Below are positions 35,783-46,323 of a stretch of DNA of 64,000 bases, one piece after another. The DNA comes from Lineolata rhizophorae (taxonomy: Eukaryota > Ascomycota > Dothideomycetes > Lineolatales > Lineolataceae). Under the pieces are notes generated by a model that searched no databases, was not told the DNA's origin, and worked only from the letters and a program-made list of their open reading frames with translations. Numbering within the stretch: the first letter of the stretch is position 1; every line of letters begins with the position of its first letter. The stretch is taken from positions 555,076 through 619,075 of the forward strand of contig MU001680.1 in the NCBI GenBank assembly GCA_010093515.1. Reading direction: 5' to 3'. The translations under genes and the position numbers were made by a program.

Positions 35783-36414
35783 GTCCTTTTTCTGCTTTGT
35801 CTCGAACGACTGAGAGATTATCTACTTGACCGTATGAACTTGACAAGAACATCACGAAGGCGATGCTTCTCGCAACATAGATTATACGTAATTCCTTTTT
35901 GTTTCGCATCTCGATTTTTACAGCACTGAGCAAAGAAACGGCGGCGTTACACGCCGCCCTCTAAGGTATCCGTCTACAATGCAATCCAACTAGTCGTCAA
36001 GCTGTGAAGAGTCGTTTTGGCATTTCATCCACGGTCAAGTGAGACTCTCCATCCATCCATCGAGACGCCCCGAGCCAAACACAGGAAAAGACCAAGCGGG
36101 GCCGAAGGGTGGGCCCGAATAACCGCGCTACAACACGTGGGCTACACATTTCGCACTCTTGGAAAACAAAAAAAGCAACGCCGATTTATCTAGGCGTCTT
36201 CGCCCATGATGCACGCACTCTTAAGCCTGGGCAACCGAGAATGCAAAACTCGTCCACTGGCGCCCATATCCCTTCGCCGTCCATCCGTCCGTTCGATGTT
36301 TCCACGCGAGCAAAAAAGGGGGGCCAAGAGAAGAAGTAAGAAGCAAAAAGATGCCGAGGAGCGTAACGTAGTCGACCGCTCTCCCAGTCCAAAGCTCGGA
36401 GGCGGCACCAAAAT
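35783..36414. other. Intergenic region between tRNA-Ile and TPS1
   Basis: About 630 bp containing the TPS1 3' end. No gene or RNA was recognised. Confidence 0.6.
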
Positions 36415-38626
36415 CTACAGTTGCTCAGGCTGGCTAGAGACCCGCTTGCCGCCCTCGTAGCCTTCCCTGTGGCGCTCCTGGTCCTGCACGCCCGGCAGGG
36501 AGCTCCGGCCGCGGACGAACTCGCGGCCCGCGCCGCCGACGTTCGCCGCCGGCGTACCGGGCGGCTTCGGGCTGGGGGCCACCATGTCGGCGGAGCCGCC
36601 GGCAGCGCCGGCCTCGCGGGAGCGCGATGTCTCAGCCTCGCCCTCGGCGGCGGGGCTGCCGGGCCTGTTGTCCACCAGGGGCCGGCCGGCGGGGGAGTCG
36701 GAGCTGCCGAGGACATTGCGGGTCGGGAGCAGGATCTCGCCCGGGCTGGCGGACGTGGCGCGCTCGCCGGAGGCGCTGGACGAAGGCGACAACAGCATGC
36801 CGCCCGGGCGTTTGACTTTGAGCTTCTTCTCGGCCTGCTCGGAGATGCGGACGAGTTCGGAGACGAATGAATTGCCCCACCAGGCGCTGCAAAGCGGTAC
36901 GGTCAGTATCAAGTCCTATGCGTACGGGGCTGATATGCCGCATGCGTAAGCGATTCAAAGAAAAAACAGGTAGAACATGCCTGGTGTACTTGTTGACGTA
37001 GCGGCTCAGCTTGAGGTAGTTCGTCTTGCGCTGCTCATCGCTCATTGTCACGGCATCATGGATAGCATCTGCTAGCTCTTCCGTGTTCCAAGGGTTGACA
37101 ATTATGCTGCCATTGAGTGACTGCGCGGCGCCAGTGAATTCGGAGAGAATCATTACACCGTGGCGATTCTCCTGGCAAGCGATGTACTCGTATGAAACGA
37201 GGTTCATGCCGTCGCGCGTTGAAGAGACGAAGCAGACATCGCTCACAGAGTAAAGAGCAATCAACTCGTCAAACGATACAGACTTGTGCATGAAGTGAAT
37301 TGGCATGAATTCAATGCTGCCTATTGCGGATGAGTTAGAGACCTAGTTAGAAACAAATTCGAAGTATAGAGTACGAAAGCAAAACTCACCAAAGCGGCCG
37401 TTAATCCTGCCAACAAGTTCATTGACAACGGCTCTAAGATTCTGATACTCCTCGACATCCTGACGACTCGGTACGGCCACTTGGACCAGCACCACCTTTC
37501 CGATCCACTCTGGATGGTCGGTGAGGAAGACCTCTAATGCATGGAGCTTTTGAGGAACGCCCTTGATGTAGTCAAGGCGATCCACTCCGACAATCAACTT
37601 CACGCCTTCAAACTTGCGCTCGAGCGCGGCGATACGATCTTGCACCTTCGGCTTCTTTAGGCCCTCTTCGAACTTCTCTGGGTCAATGCCGATTGGGAAG
37701 GCGCCAACGGCAATAATTTTCTCTTGGAACTCAACACCGTTTGGGGTGGTAGAAAGACCCCTATACCAAGCAAGGCAAACGTCAGTACCGCAATAAGGCA
37801 TGCAAGGCATGCACGATATCTGGTGAGCACTCACAAAATTCTTGAGCAGCTGCTGAGGAAATGACGCGCGTAGTCATAGGTGTGAAAGCCAACCAAGTCG
37901 CAGTGCAAGACGCCAAGAAGGATCTCATTGCGGACTGGGAGAATGCGGTAGATCTCGGAGCTAGGGAAGGGGGTGTGCAGGAAAAAGCCAAGCTTGACGT
38001 TTTTGCGGGTATTGCCAATCGCCTCGCGCAGCATCGCGGGGAGCAACATCAGATGATAGTCATGCACCCACACAAGATCATTATCTTGGACATCCTTGGC
38101 AATCGCATTTGCAAATTCTTGGTTCGCTTCGCGGTATGCATCCCACGCCGCTTCGTCAAAAGTGATCTCGCCGGGGTGGTAGTGGAAGAGAGGCCAGAGG
38201 ATCGAATCTGCAAATAGCCGTAGCCTTCCCGTAAGCTCGTACTGTCCTCTAGCTAGCACAGAAGATATCTTCAAGGCAAAGTAAAAGAGCAAAGTAGAAC
38301 CATGCGCGTGCCGACTCACTTGAGAATCCGTTGTAATGACGATCGGCCAGCTCGTCATCCAGCATGACTGGGACCGCATTGTACTCCTCCTTCAAGCGGC
38401 TCTTGAGAGTTGAAATTTCGTTCTCCGGCACCTCGAGACCAGGCCAGCCATACCACTGGAAAGTAACGCTCTTGGAAAGGCCGGAGAGGCCGCTGACCAA
38501 GCCGCCCGACGACATACTAAAGTCGTACTTGCCCTCGTCGGAGCGCTTGATTGTGATGGGCAGGCGGTTCGATACAAGGAGCAGCCGGCCCTCCATCTTG
38601 GGAGGTGGCGGCAAGGGGGAAGGCAT
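36415..38626 (-). CDS. TPS1: Alpha,alpha-trehalose-phosphate synthase (UDP-forming), with long disordered C-terminal tail
   Basis: GT20 glycosyltransferase that makes trehalose-6-phosphate from UDP-glucose and glucose-6-phosphate. Five exons: 38626-38320, 38207-37835, 37760-37390, 37320-36981 and 36886-36415; introns of 112, 74, 69 and 94 nt; 620 residues. Motifs in order: LLLVSNRLPITIKR, the FQWYGWPG segment, LWPLFHYHPGEI, WVHDYHLMLLP, GVDRLDYIKGVPQKL and TRDGMNLVSYEYIACQ. The last intron uses a GC donor (ACCAG|GCATGT); only this junction gives the conserved KYTSAWWGNSF. The catalytic part ends near residue 490; residues about 498-620 are Ser/Pro/Gly/Ala-rich with many SP/TP sites, making the protein longer than usual (about 500-530). 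The start at 38626 is the only ATG before the conserved region. Confidence 0.94.
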
Positions 38627-40563
38627 GGCGGAGTTTGAGTCTACGCGCGCGAATAGGACTGAAGGCTGTGATTCGAAGGAATAAAGGGTCGAGTTTGTTG
38701 AGCGTTGTTCTTTGTGGAGGACTCGTCGTGGGCTAGCTGTGGTGGTTCGCGGCGACGAGTTGCGTGCGGAGCTACCCAAGGTAGGCAATTAGACGCGCGC
38801 GACTTCGCCAGCGGGAGGTGTTTGCCAAAGGCGTTTCGCAAGGGAGGCAAAGAGGCACCTTTCACCAGCCCAAGTTGGTTCGGCACCTAGATTCGGAGCG
38901 CAGGTTAGAGGGACATCAGGAAGGAAGCGGTAAGAAATCTTGGAGTCGGGGAGCGGGTTGAGATGTAGGTAGGAAGTTGGGAGGGAGCGGCGGACGCTAG
39001 TGTTGACAGCTGGAACGGCATGGAAACGGGATTGTGTACAGTACCTGAAATAGAAGGAACCGGGCAGGTCGAGGCGCGCTATAGGTAGAAGGAACAACTG
39101 ACGACGTCAGCGCGACCGAGCCAGGCGCGACACCAGCAAGCGTCAACCGAGCGGCGAAGGCAATGGAAGGAGCAGCTGGCGCACCCGACAGTTTCAGGCT
39201 CTCGACGCGCTTCTCTTCCGGGCCAGTTTTAAAGAATGTGCTAGACCTCTTCTCTCCCTCTCGATTTTTCTGGGTCTTTAATATTTTTCGTTCTACCCCC
39301 TTCTGTTAAAAGCTTTGCGCAAGCATAAGCGCAACCTGACGTTGGGACCCAAACGGCGCGCCAAGACGAGACCCCATGCATGTGCTGCGGACTTGGATAT
39401 GCACGGACCGCTGCCCTTAACTGGCGTCCCGGATGTCCCCGTCGGGCTGCTGTCCGCGCGGTCGAACCTGGAATGATGTGGCGTCGAGATGATCCAGCAT
39501 CATTCGAGATCTTTCTCTGCCGCAACGTGCGGGCCTGTGCGTATGCAGAGCGCACGCTTTTTTCAACCTCACGCCGGCAGTCCCGCACTAAAGGATAGCT
39601 ACATATCTCGAAAGTCACACGCCGCATGAACCCAACTGCAACAATCACGCTCGAGGCTAAACCGCAGTGATACATACCTAGGCATGTACCGTACCGGTAG
39701 ATACGGCAAGATTTTGATATCAGTCGACGGTGCTAATTGTCGGCCTTTCCGCCAGTGGGATCCGTAGGTATTTTACGGCGCTGCAAGCCTGAGGTGCAAT
39801 TGCGAAACCTAACGTTTCGCCCTAGTATAATCGATGAAATGGTCTTGACGTGGACCCCTCCTCTTTACAAAAGTGCACCTCGCAGAGGTTTGGATCGGCA
39901 TCTTCCTTTCTATTCGTGTCTAAATTTAGAACACTAAGATACCTAAATTCTCTGACTTGCATTTACTATGTACCTAGGTAGTAACGTTACCTATGTGTTG
40001 TCTCAATAGTGACGCAGCTTCGGCTGGTACTGTTGGATTCGGATATCAGCTGAAATTCCTTCGTTTCGATTGGACGAATTATTCCACCTAGTGAGCGTAA
40101 TATTGGCAACTAAGGATATGCGCTAGACTTTCATTACCGAGACTATTACTTCAGAGATTTTAGCTTTTATGGAAGTGAGTTCTAATCCTTTGATCTTCAA
40201 ACTCTATGGGCGTTTTAAATATTTGCATTTGTGAGCTCTCCATGTAAGTGAGCCTTCGTCGTGTGCGTACCTAGGTACAGTGGACGTCACTAAATCCGGC
40301 TAGCGCGAGTCCCTAGGCTTCTGCCCGCGCTGGCCCGAGCTCTGCGGATCTTCTCCACCCAACCACCGGGCACAAACATCAACTTACCTACCGCCAAACC
40401 GTCACCAATTCCGCGCGTGCATAGCATTCTTCTATAGCCGCATACATTCCCTCTTCGCAGACTTACTTCGCGTCCGAGAGCTGGTTTTATTCCGCTCGAG
40501 CCTCAATTACCTTGGCGTCCCCTTGCCCGAGCCTTCTGCCCGCAAATTTCCGCGCGCAAAACA
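38627..40563. promoter_or_regulatory. Divergent intergenic region between TPS1 and the HIRIP3-like gene
   Basis: 1.9 kb between outward-facing starts, moderately AT-rich between 39.7 and 40.3 kb. Several CCTAGGTA-like words occur. A few CCCCT (stress-element core) pentamers are present but no more often than chance. No gene was supported. Confidence 0.5.
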
Positions 40564-41928
40564 ATGTCGGGCTCTGAGGCGTCCGCCGATCGCAGCTCCC
40601 CGACTGGGGCCTTAGCCCCAGACGCGATGATCGAGGGCGCGCTGCGCGGCGCTGTTGCGAAGCTATTCGCCGAGTCGCGCTTCGAGGACTTGACGGTCAA
40701 GCGCGTGCGACGCACTGTAGAGGAAGAGTTACAGCTGGGGACGGACTTCCTTAAGACGGACAAGAATTGGGGACAAAAGAGCAAGGACGTTATTGCGGAT
40801 GAGGTGGTGAGTTATTGAGCCTTCGAACTTGTGATTTTGGTGCGTAAGTGAAAAGAGTGGCTGACGCGGTTTCTGCAGAGCGCGCAGGAGAGTAAGAAAG
40901 AAGGAGAGAAGGACGAGTCGCCGCCGCCAGCGCCTCCGAAGTCGAAGTCTAAGACTGCCCCTGCGGTGAAGAAACGCAAGGAGCCTCAGTCGGAACAGCC
41001 TGCGAAGCGCACGATGAAGCGCGCATCTCCTCAGTCGGAACAGCAAACAGCCCCTAAACGTAGGAAAGTGTCGCTAGAATCGGAATTGGGCCTCAATGTT
41101 AGCGAGGACGAGGAAAAGGAGTCAGCGCAAGCGGATGGAGCTAAAGAAAATGAAGCGAACGAGGAGGAAGTTGTGAAGAAGCCCAAAGCGAAAGCGAAGC
41201 CTAGGTTACCGGCTAAGAAGGGTCAACGAGGAAGGCCAAAGAAGAAGGCCGTCTCAGCTGACAAGGAAGAAGAGGAAGCTGAAGAGGCTGAAAAGGATAA
41301 AGAAATCAACTTGGACAACGGCGATGGATCTGATGCCGTTGCCGACGTGGGGAAAGAGTATAAGCAGGGAGAGACTTCTCACTTGGAGAAAGAAGCATCG
41401 CCTACGAAAGCCACGGTCAATGAGACTAAGGATGATGATTCCTCAAGTTTGTCCTCGGTGATCGACGAGACACCCCCGCCTAAGAGGCGCAAGAAGAAAG
41501 AGAAACCCGACGCCAAGCTTGCTGGTAAGCAAACGAAGAAGCGTGCTTCTAAAGCCAAAGACGAGACCAATGTCGACCCAAACGATGCCGAGATCAAACG
41601 GCTCCAAGGTTGGCTTGTCAAGTGCGGCATCCGCAAGATGTGGTGGCGCGAACTGCAGCCTTACGACACACCCAGAGCGAAGATCAATCATCTTAAAGCG
41701 ATGCTGAAAGATGCGGGTATGGATGGCAGGTATTCGATTGAAAAAGCGCGCCAGATTAAGGAGCGTAGGGAGCTGGCGGCGGATCTGGAGGCCGTCCAGG
41801 AAGGCAACAAGAGGTGGGGTCATAGTGAGAGTGAGGAAGAAGACCCTGGGAAGCCGAAGAGGAGGTTGGCGAGAGGGCTAAAGGAGCTTGCCTTCTTGAA
41901 CGATGATGACGGTGAGGAGTCGGATTGA
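40564..41928 (+). CDS. DEK_C-domain / HIRIP3-like nuclear protein
   Basis: Two exons, 40564-40806 and 40879-41928, with a 72-nt intron (GAGGTG|gtgagt ... ctgcag|AGCGCG); 430 residues. The N-terminus (about residues 20-80) resembles a DEK C-terminal-type helical domain (IEGALRGAVAKLFAESRFED, then VRRTVEEEL). The middle (about 85-315) is a long Lys/Glu-rich, disordered stretch with many basic clusters that fit nuclear import (KKRK, PKRRKV, PPPKRRKKKEK). The C-terminal block (about 319-395: LQGWLVKCGIRKMWWRELQP, then LKAMLKDAGMDGRYSIEKAR) resembles the conserved C-terminus of HIRIP3, a histone chaperone that binds H2A-H2B and the HIRA complex. The relationship is from memory of the family pattern; a chromatin role is inferred. 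Confidence 0.8.
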
Positions 41929-43585
41929 ACCATTCGTAGTACCAGACAGTCGAGCCAAGAATGGGCTTACAAACTGGTCGGACGATGATTTTTTCCAATG
42001 CCTCTATGGATCAATGACTTTAGTATGTCAGTATGCGATGACAACAAGAGCCTTATAAAAAGGAAAGGTTACAATGTATTGAGGTATGAATGGGAGTCTG
42101 GGGGTTCTGATAGAGCAGGTGAGATACGGCCTTCTGTTGATTTAGGCGCGAGGCATGACATGGTACTTACCAAGGTAGCGCATTTTATTGCATGTCCTTT
42201 ACGCTTCGAGATAATAGCAAAGCATATAATACAACTGCATCTACTGTTGATACTTCTAAAGTGTGAGCTAACTTGCAGCACCAGCTCATTTAATGGCCTT
42301 GTGCCCTATACTAAATAACATTCCTATACCCTGCTTTCGGGTCTCAAGAGAAATGGTGCGCCAACTTCTTGTCAAGGCTAAAAGAAGCGATTTAACGATA
42401 ATATACAGTTCAGCAAGTCTAACGCTCAACGTATGGCCAGGTCTTCTTGCACGTACTAAACCCCGGAAACTATGGAAGGTGCACGTTCACAGAGAGCTGT
42501 ACGGATTAGCGTACGGACTTTAGCTGTTCAAAGGCGAATGCCTACTCTATGATGTAATCTGCAATCTCAAACGGCGCTAGAAATTGGAGAGGCAGAGCAC
42601 AGGCGGCTGAGAGAGCTAGGCGACGAGGTTGCCAAGTGCTCTGCTAAGCAGGTCCGGAGCTCGTTGGCGTCATACGCTGAGCAACGAGGCTGAATATGGC
42701 AATCGAGGACAGGAAGATCCCTAGATTGTAGAACTAGGTAGGAAAGGAGAAATCATATGAGTAAATATCTTTGAAAATGCAAGAGGCAGATGGTCACATT
42801 GGTGCTGTTGTGTAGAGATCAAAAATGATAGCACCCGGAGATAAGACTTACAGCATTCCTGGAATACGCGCTCTCTTCCGCCTCTGTCCGAGCTTCGACG
42901 AAAAGACGTCGCAGATTTGGCAAATTCGATGGCTACACGTAAATAAAAGTCAGCTTGGGAGTATCTGGAGTTGTGCTCGTTTACAAAGAAAAGATGCTCA
43001 CCATGATTGCCACCGGGAACTTCTTTTAACCGTTGCTTAGGCACAGTGTAAGTTTAAAGAGCTTAACAAGAGCCCCAAAGCGTTTTGCTATTCAGAGACC
43101 TCAATACTTGCTTTGTTGCTAGCTCCATAGGCATATGTAGAAACGCGGAACATCCATGGTGAAGTGAGCAGCAGGAGTCTACATACCTATGTACGAGGTC
43201 GAATCCCTGAATGTGTGGCCCGTGCGCAGGAAATAGGGCGGATGGCGGCGACCGCAACCGTTGAAACACCCCTCCACAGCATCCAACTCGATAATCGCCA
43301 ACGATTTCACGCCACTCTCCTCCTGCCTTCTCCTCCCGTACTTATACGCCTACTCTATACCTTCTTTCCCCTTCAGTCTTGCTCATTCGGTCCTTGCTAC
43401 CTCCGAGTATTACGTGGCGCAATAGGCTAGCGCCAAGGTAGTTTCCTGGGAAGGCACCACCTAAATACCCGCCTTCCCAAGCGCACCCCAGAAAGGCCCG
43501 GGTACCTTGGGCTAAGAGGGACGCGGCCTACGCGGTCGCAGTCTGAGCCTCTGCATCGTGTTGTCAATAGCAACGCGCAGCAAAT
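41929..43585. other. Intergenic region between the HIRIP3-like gene and AP-1 beta
   Basis: 1.7 kb between tandem genes on the same strand. An ATG-started frame of 106 codons begins at 41998, right after the upstream stop, but it has a random-looking composition and lies in the probable 3' UTR. Nothing else was recognised; the downstream part should hold the AP-1 beta promoter. Confidence 0.5.
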
Positions 43586-46323
43586 ATGGCGGTCAACAGG
43601 ATACGAGGTGCCTTCGCGGTGCCGAGGAAGGGTGAGACGTTCGAGCTCAGGGCAGGATTAGTGTGAGTATCATGCTTGCGAGCTTGTGTGCTAGAGCTCT
43701 GTTTTGGAAAGGAGCTGTCCTAACCAGGTTTTATAGGTCGCAATATGCGTACGAGCGGTAAGGACGCAAGGTCTAGTGAGGAACGGCACGGCTCGATATT
43801 GTGTGCTGAACTAAGTTCTAGGAAAGAAGCGATTCAGAAGACAATTATGGCCATGACTCTAGGGAAGGATGTATCAGCGTTGTTTCCTGACGTCCTCAAG
43901 AATATTGCAACATCGGACTTGGACCAGAAGAAATTGGTATATCTATACTTGATGTAAGATAGCCTACCATGAACGCATTTCAAAGAGGGCTTCGGCTGAC
44001 ATGGCGGCATCTAGGAACTACGCAAAGTCCCATCCCGACCTTTGCATTCTAGCCGTCAATACGTTTGTCCAAGACTCCGAAGACCCGAACCCCCTGATTC
44101 GAGCATTGGCGATCCGTACAATGGGCTGCATAAGGGTGGACAAAATGGTGGATTACATGGAGGAGCCGCTACGGAAGACTATGCGAGACGAATCGCCTTA
44201 CGTGCGCAAGACAGCCGTGCTATGCGTCGCCAAGCTTTTCGATCTCAACCCTTCCATGTGTCTTGAGAACGGCTTTCTCGAGACTCTGCAGGAGCTTATC
44301 GGCGATCCAAATCCAATGGTCGTGGCGAACAGCGTCACGGCTCTGGCGGAGATCAGTGAAGCGGCACCGGAGACAAAAGCGCTTACGGTGACACCCTCGA
44401 TACTGAAGAAGATGCTCATGGCGCTCAATGAGTGTACGGAATGGGGGCGCGTGAAGATTCTTACGGTCCTCGCGGACTACAAGACCACGGATCCGAAAGA
44501 GGCGGAACAAATCTGCGAACGATCTGCGCCGCAGTTCCAGCACGTTAATCCTAGCGTAGTACTCGCAGCAGTCAAGGTCGTGTTCTTGCACATGAGATAT
44601 GTCGGCCCGGAGCCCGCACGATCATATTTAAAGAAAATGGCACCTCCGTTAGGTTTGTCCCCTCGTTAGTTTACTCGGATATGCGATGCTAACTCTGGCT
44701 TAGTTACACTCGTGTCAACTGCTCCTGAAGTTCAGTATGTTGCTCTGCGTAACATTGATTTGTTATTGCAGAAGCAGCCGGAAATTCTGTCCAAAGAAAT
44801 GCGCGTCTTCTTCTGCAAATACAACGACCCGCCCTACCTGAAACTGCAGAAACTAGAAATCATGGTCCGCATCGCAAATGACCGAAACGTAGACCAACTA
44901 CTCAATGAGTTGAAAGAATATGCTATGGAAGTGGATATGGATTTCGTTCGCCGTGCAGTACGAGCGATTGGCCAAGTTGCAATCAAGATTGAGTCGGCCG
45001 CGGAGCGATGCGTCAATACCCTTCTTGACTTGATCGCGACCAAAGTCAATTACGTCGTTCAAGAGGCCATCGTAGTTGTCAAAGATATTTTGCGACGGTA
45101 TCCGGGATACGAGGGCGTGATTCCGACCCTGTGTCAATGCATTGACGAACTTGACGAACCTAACGCTCGAGGATCACTCATCTGGATTGTCGGCGAGTAT
45201 GCCGAGAAGATCAACAACGCTGGCGATATCTTGGCTGGGTTTGTTGATGCCTTCGGGGAAGAGTTTGTACAGACCCAACTGCAGATCCTGACAGCGGTGG
45301 TGAAGCTCTTCTTGAAGAAGCCAGAGCAATCGCAAGGGTTGGTTCAGAAAGTGTTGCAGAAGGCCACGGCTGAAAACGATAACCCTGATCTCCGAGATCG
45401 GGCATATGTCTATTGGAGGCTACTTAGTAGTGACCCGCAGATTACCAAAGTAAGTTAAACTAGATTTATAGACCTCGAGTGTTCGAGCACTCCTAAAAAG
45501 ATGATATGCTGATGCACATTCTAGAACGTTGTTCTCTCTGAGAAACCGCCCATCACTTCGACCATTCAATCTCTCCCATCAGGTCTCCTAGAGCAGCTCC
45601 TCCAAGATCTCTCCACTCTCGCTTCCGTGTACCATAAACCCCCAGAGAGCTTCCTTGGCCAAGGTCGCTTCGGCGCCGAAGCTATGCAGCGCGCTGCCAT
45701 CGAGTGCGTATTCCTTTTTCAGGCTTATTATATCCTTTGCATCCTACATATTGATCCTTAACTAACTCTCGAACAGAGAACAGCAACAACTGGCTCGCGA
45801 GAACCCAATCGCTGCAGCAGCGGCAGCCGCCGCCGTCAGTGGCGCTCCTGCTCCCGCAGGCGCATCCCAGAACGCCGAAAACCTGCTCGACATCGACTTC
45901 GATGGTTCTGCACCGGCTTCAATGCAGAATCCCCCTGTAGCGGGAGCATCTGGTCTCGAGGGCCTGGCTGGCACACCACAGCGGGTGGCAAGCCCGTCGA
46001 CGGCGATAGCTGCTCAGTTGGCTGGAGTACCGCCGGGCGCTGGTGGCCGCGGCATGGAGGATCTGATGGGAGTCTTTGGCAATGAGGGTAGCGCTAGACA
46101 GGGCATGGGCATGGCAGGCCCAGCGAACGGAGGTATGAATATGGGTGCTAGCGGAGCGCAGACGAGTGGTGCTGGCGGTGGATTGGATGACCTGATGAAT
46201 GGGTTCGGGGGATTGGATTTTGGTGGCGGGGGGCAGCAACCGCCGCCGGCGAGTGAGCAGTTGCAGGGTCAAGGGCAACAGGCACAGCGGAAGAATAATG
46301 AAGATATCTTGGGATTGTTCTAG
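43586..46323 (+). CDS. APL2: AP-1 complex subunit beta (beta-1-adaptin)
   Basis: Large subunit of the clathrin adaptor AP-1, which sorts cargo between trans-Golgi network and endosomes. Seven exons: 43586-43662, 43737-43757 (21 nt), 43822-43953, 44015-44652, 44704-45449, 45525-45703 and 45777-46323; introns of 51-75 nt; 779 residues. The first 590 residues are the HEAT/ARM trunk, starting [20 protein letters not shown] and continuing through [20 protein letters not shown] and [17 protein letters not shown]. The hinge is Ala/Gly-rich and holds a clathrin-box-type motif, LLDID, at about 634-638. The protein ends NNEDILGLF and lacks the C-terminal ear domain of animal beta-adaptins, as is usual in fungi. 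AP-2 beta is the main alternative; the N-terminus fits AP-1 better. Confidence 0.93.

Noticed and set aside
38627-40563. CCCCT stress-element cores upstream of TPS1
   Set aside because: Three occurrences on one strand are no more than expected for a pentamer in about 1.9 kb.
41998-42318. 106-codon ATG frame just downstream of the HIRIP3-like gene
   Set aside because: Lies in the probable 3' UTR, AT-driven composition, opposite strand also open, no recognisable family.
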